6,166 nt of DNA. Source: Dehalococcoidia bacterium UBA3254. Its GTDB lineage: Bacteria > Chloroflexota > Dehalococcoidia > Dehalococcoidales > UBA3254. Location of the stretch: assembly GCA_002362735.1 (NCBI GenBank), contig DEUU01000132.1, forward strand, positions 1 through 6,166, read 5' to 3'. Made by a program: the position numbers and the translations under genes. Within the stretch, counting starts at the first letter, position 1, and each line of letters starts with the position of its first letter. Below, in pieces: positions 6,073 to 6,166 of this stretch. Under the pieces are notes generated by a model. The model did no database searches. It saw only the letters and a list, made by a program, of their open reading frames with translations, and had not been told where the DNA came from.

Positions 6073-6166
6073 ATGAAGAGACCATCTAATAATTCACCAT
6101 CTAAAGCAATTCCATTCGTGGAGCCGGTAAAAATAGAAGCCGGTTATATTTCTGGGGCATTGCAAG
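6073..6166 (+). CDS. Start of a probable type B carboxylesterase, runs off the right edge
   Basis: Thirty-one codons are visible from ATG 6073, with GGAGG at 6063-6067 five nt upstream, so translation from here is well supported. The stretch FVEPVKIEAGYISGALQ resembles the first strand pair of carboxylesterase/para-nitrobenzyl esterase proteins (PF00135), which typically start with a P-V-x-T-x-x-G-x-x-x-G pattern before the FKGIPYA motif. The GxxxG here is G24-Y-I-S-G28. Those enzymes are alpha/beta hydrolases of about 500 residues that cleave carboxylic esters. The catalytic Ser, Glu and His would all lie outside the window, so the family call rests on a short, weakly informative segment. 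There is no signal peptide in the visible part. It is divergent from the serine hydrolase/TRAP operon and shares its mirror-image promoter region, which suggests joint regulation. Confidence 0.5.
   Translation, partial: MKRPSNNSPSKAIPFVEPVKIEAGYISGALQ

Overview
The window looks like a catabolic or uptake locus from an anaerobic-type bacterium. It is gene-dense, with moderate GC in the genes, AT-rich spacers and good AAGGAG/GGAGG ribosome binding sites. The solute-binding lipoprotein has a short Lys-containing signal peptide, a Cys lipobox and a roughly 30-residue Ser/Thr/Pro/Ala linker. That style is common in Chloroflexota (Dehalococcoidia-like) and in some clostridia-related Firmicutes. The taxonomic guess is an inference from style only.

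Layout. Four genes read leftward on the minus strand, in transcription order: (1) 5478-4171, a beta-lactamase-fold serine hydrolase resembling family VIII esterases; (2) 4082-2934, a DctP-type TRAP solute-binding lipoprotein; (3) 2807-852, a fused DctQ-DctM TRAP permease; (4) 736 to beyond the left edge, a CocE/NonD (peptidase S15-like) alpha/beta hydrolase, of which only the N-terminal 245 residues are present. Spacers are 88-115 bp and none holds a convincing terminator, so a single operon is plausible. A strong hairpin lies between dctP and dctQM, as expected where binding protein is made in excess over permease. On the right, a divergent gene starts at 6073 on the plus strand. Only 31 codons are visible, and they resemble the start of a type B carboxylesterase.

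The 594-bp divergent spacer (5479-6072) is the most unusual part. It contains an imperfect inverted repeat of about 45 bp whose arms (5634-5678 and 5848-5891) are about 170 bp apart. Each arm ends in an outward-facing TTGACA, and each TTGACA has a near-consensus -10 box exactly 17 bp further out (GATAAT on the left, AATAAT on the right). In both arms a highly conserved 19-bp block sits about 65 bp upstream of the predicted transcription start. This is either a mirror-image divergent promoter with a shared regulator site, or a small transposon-like element (MITE or IS remnant) whose ends supply -35 boxes to both flanking transcription units.

Working model (inference): the TRAP system imports an organic acid or ester-type compound using an ion gradient. 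Two, possibly three, serine hydrolases from unrelated families, none with an obvious export signal in the visible sequence, act on it or its derivatives. The binding protein lacks the Arg that most DctP proteins use to hold the ligand carboxylate, which makes the substrate hard to guess.
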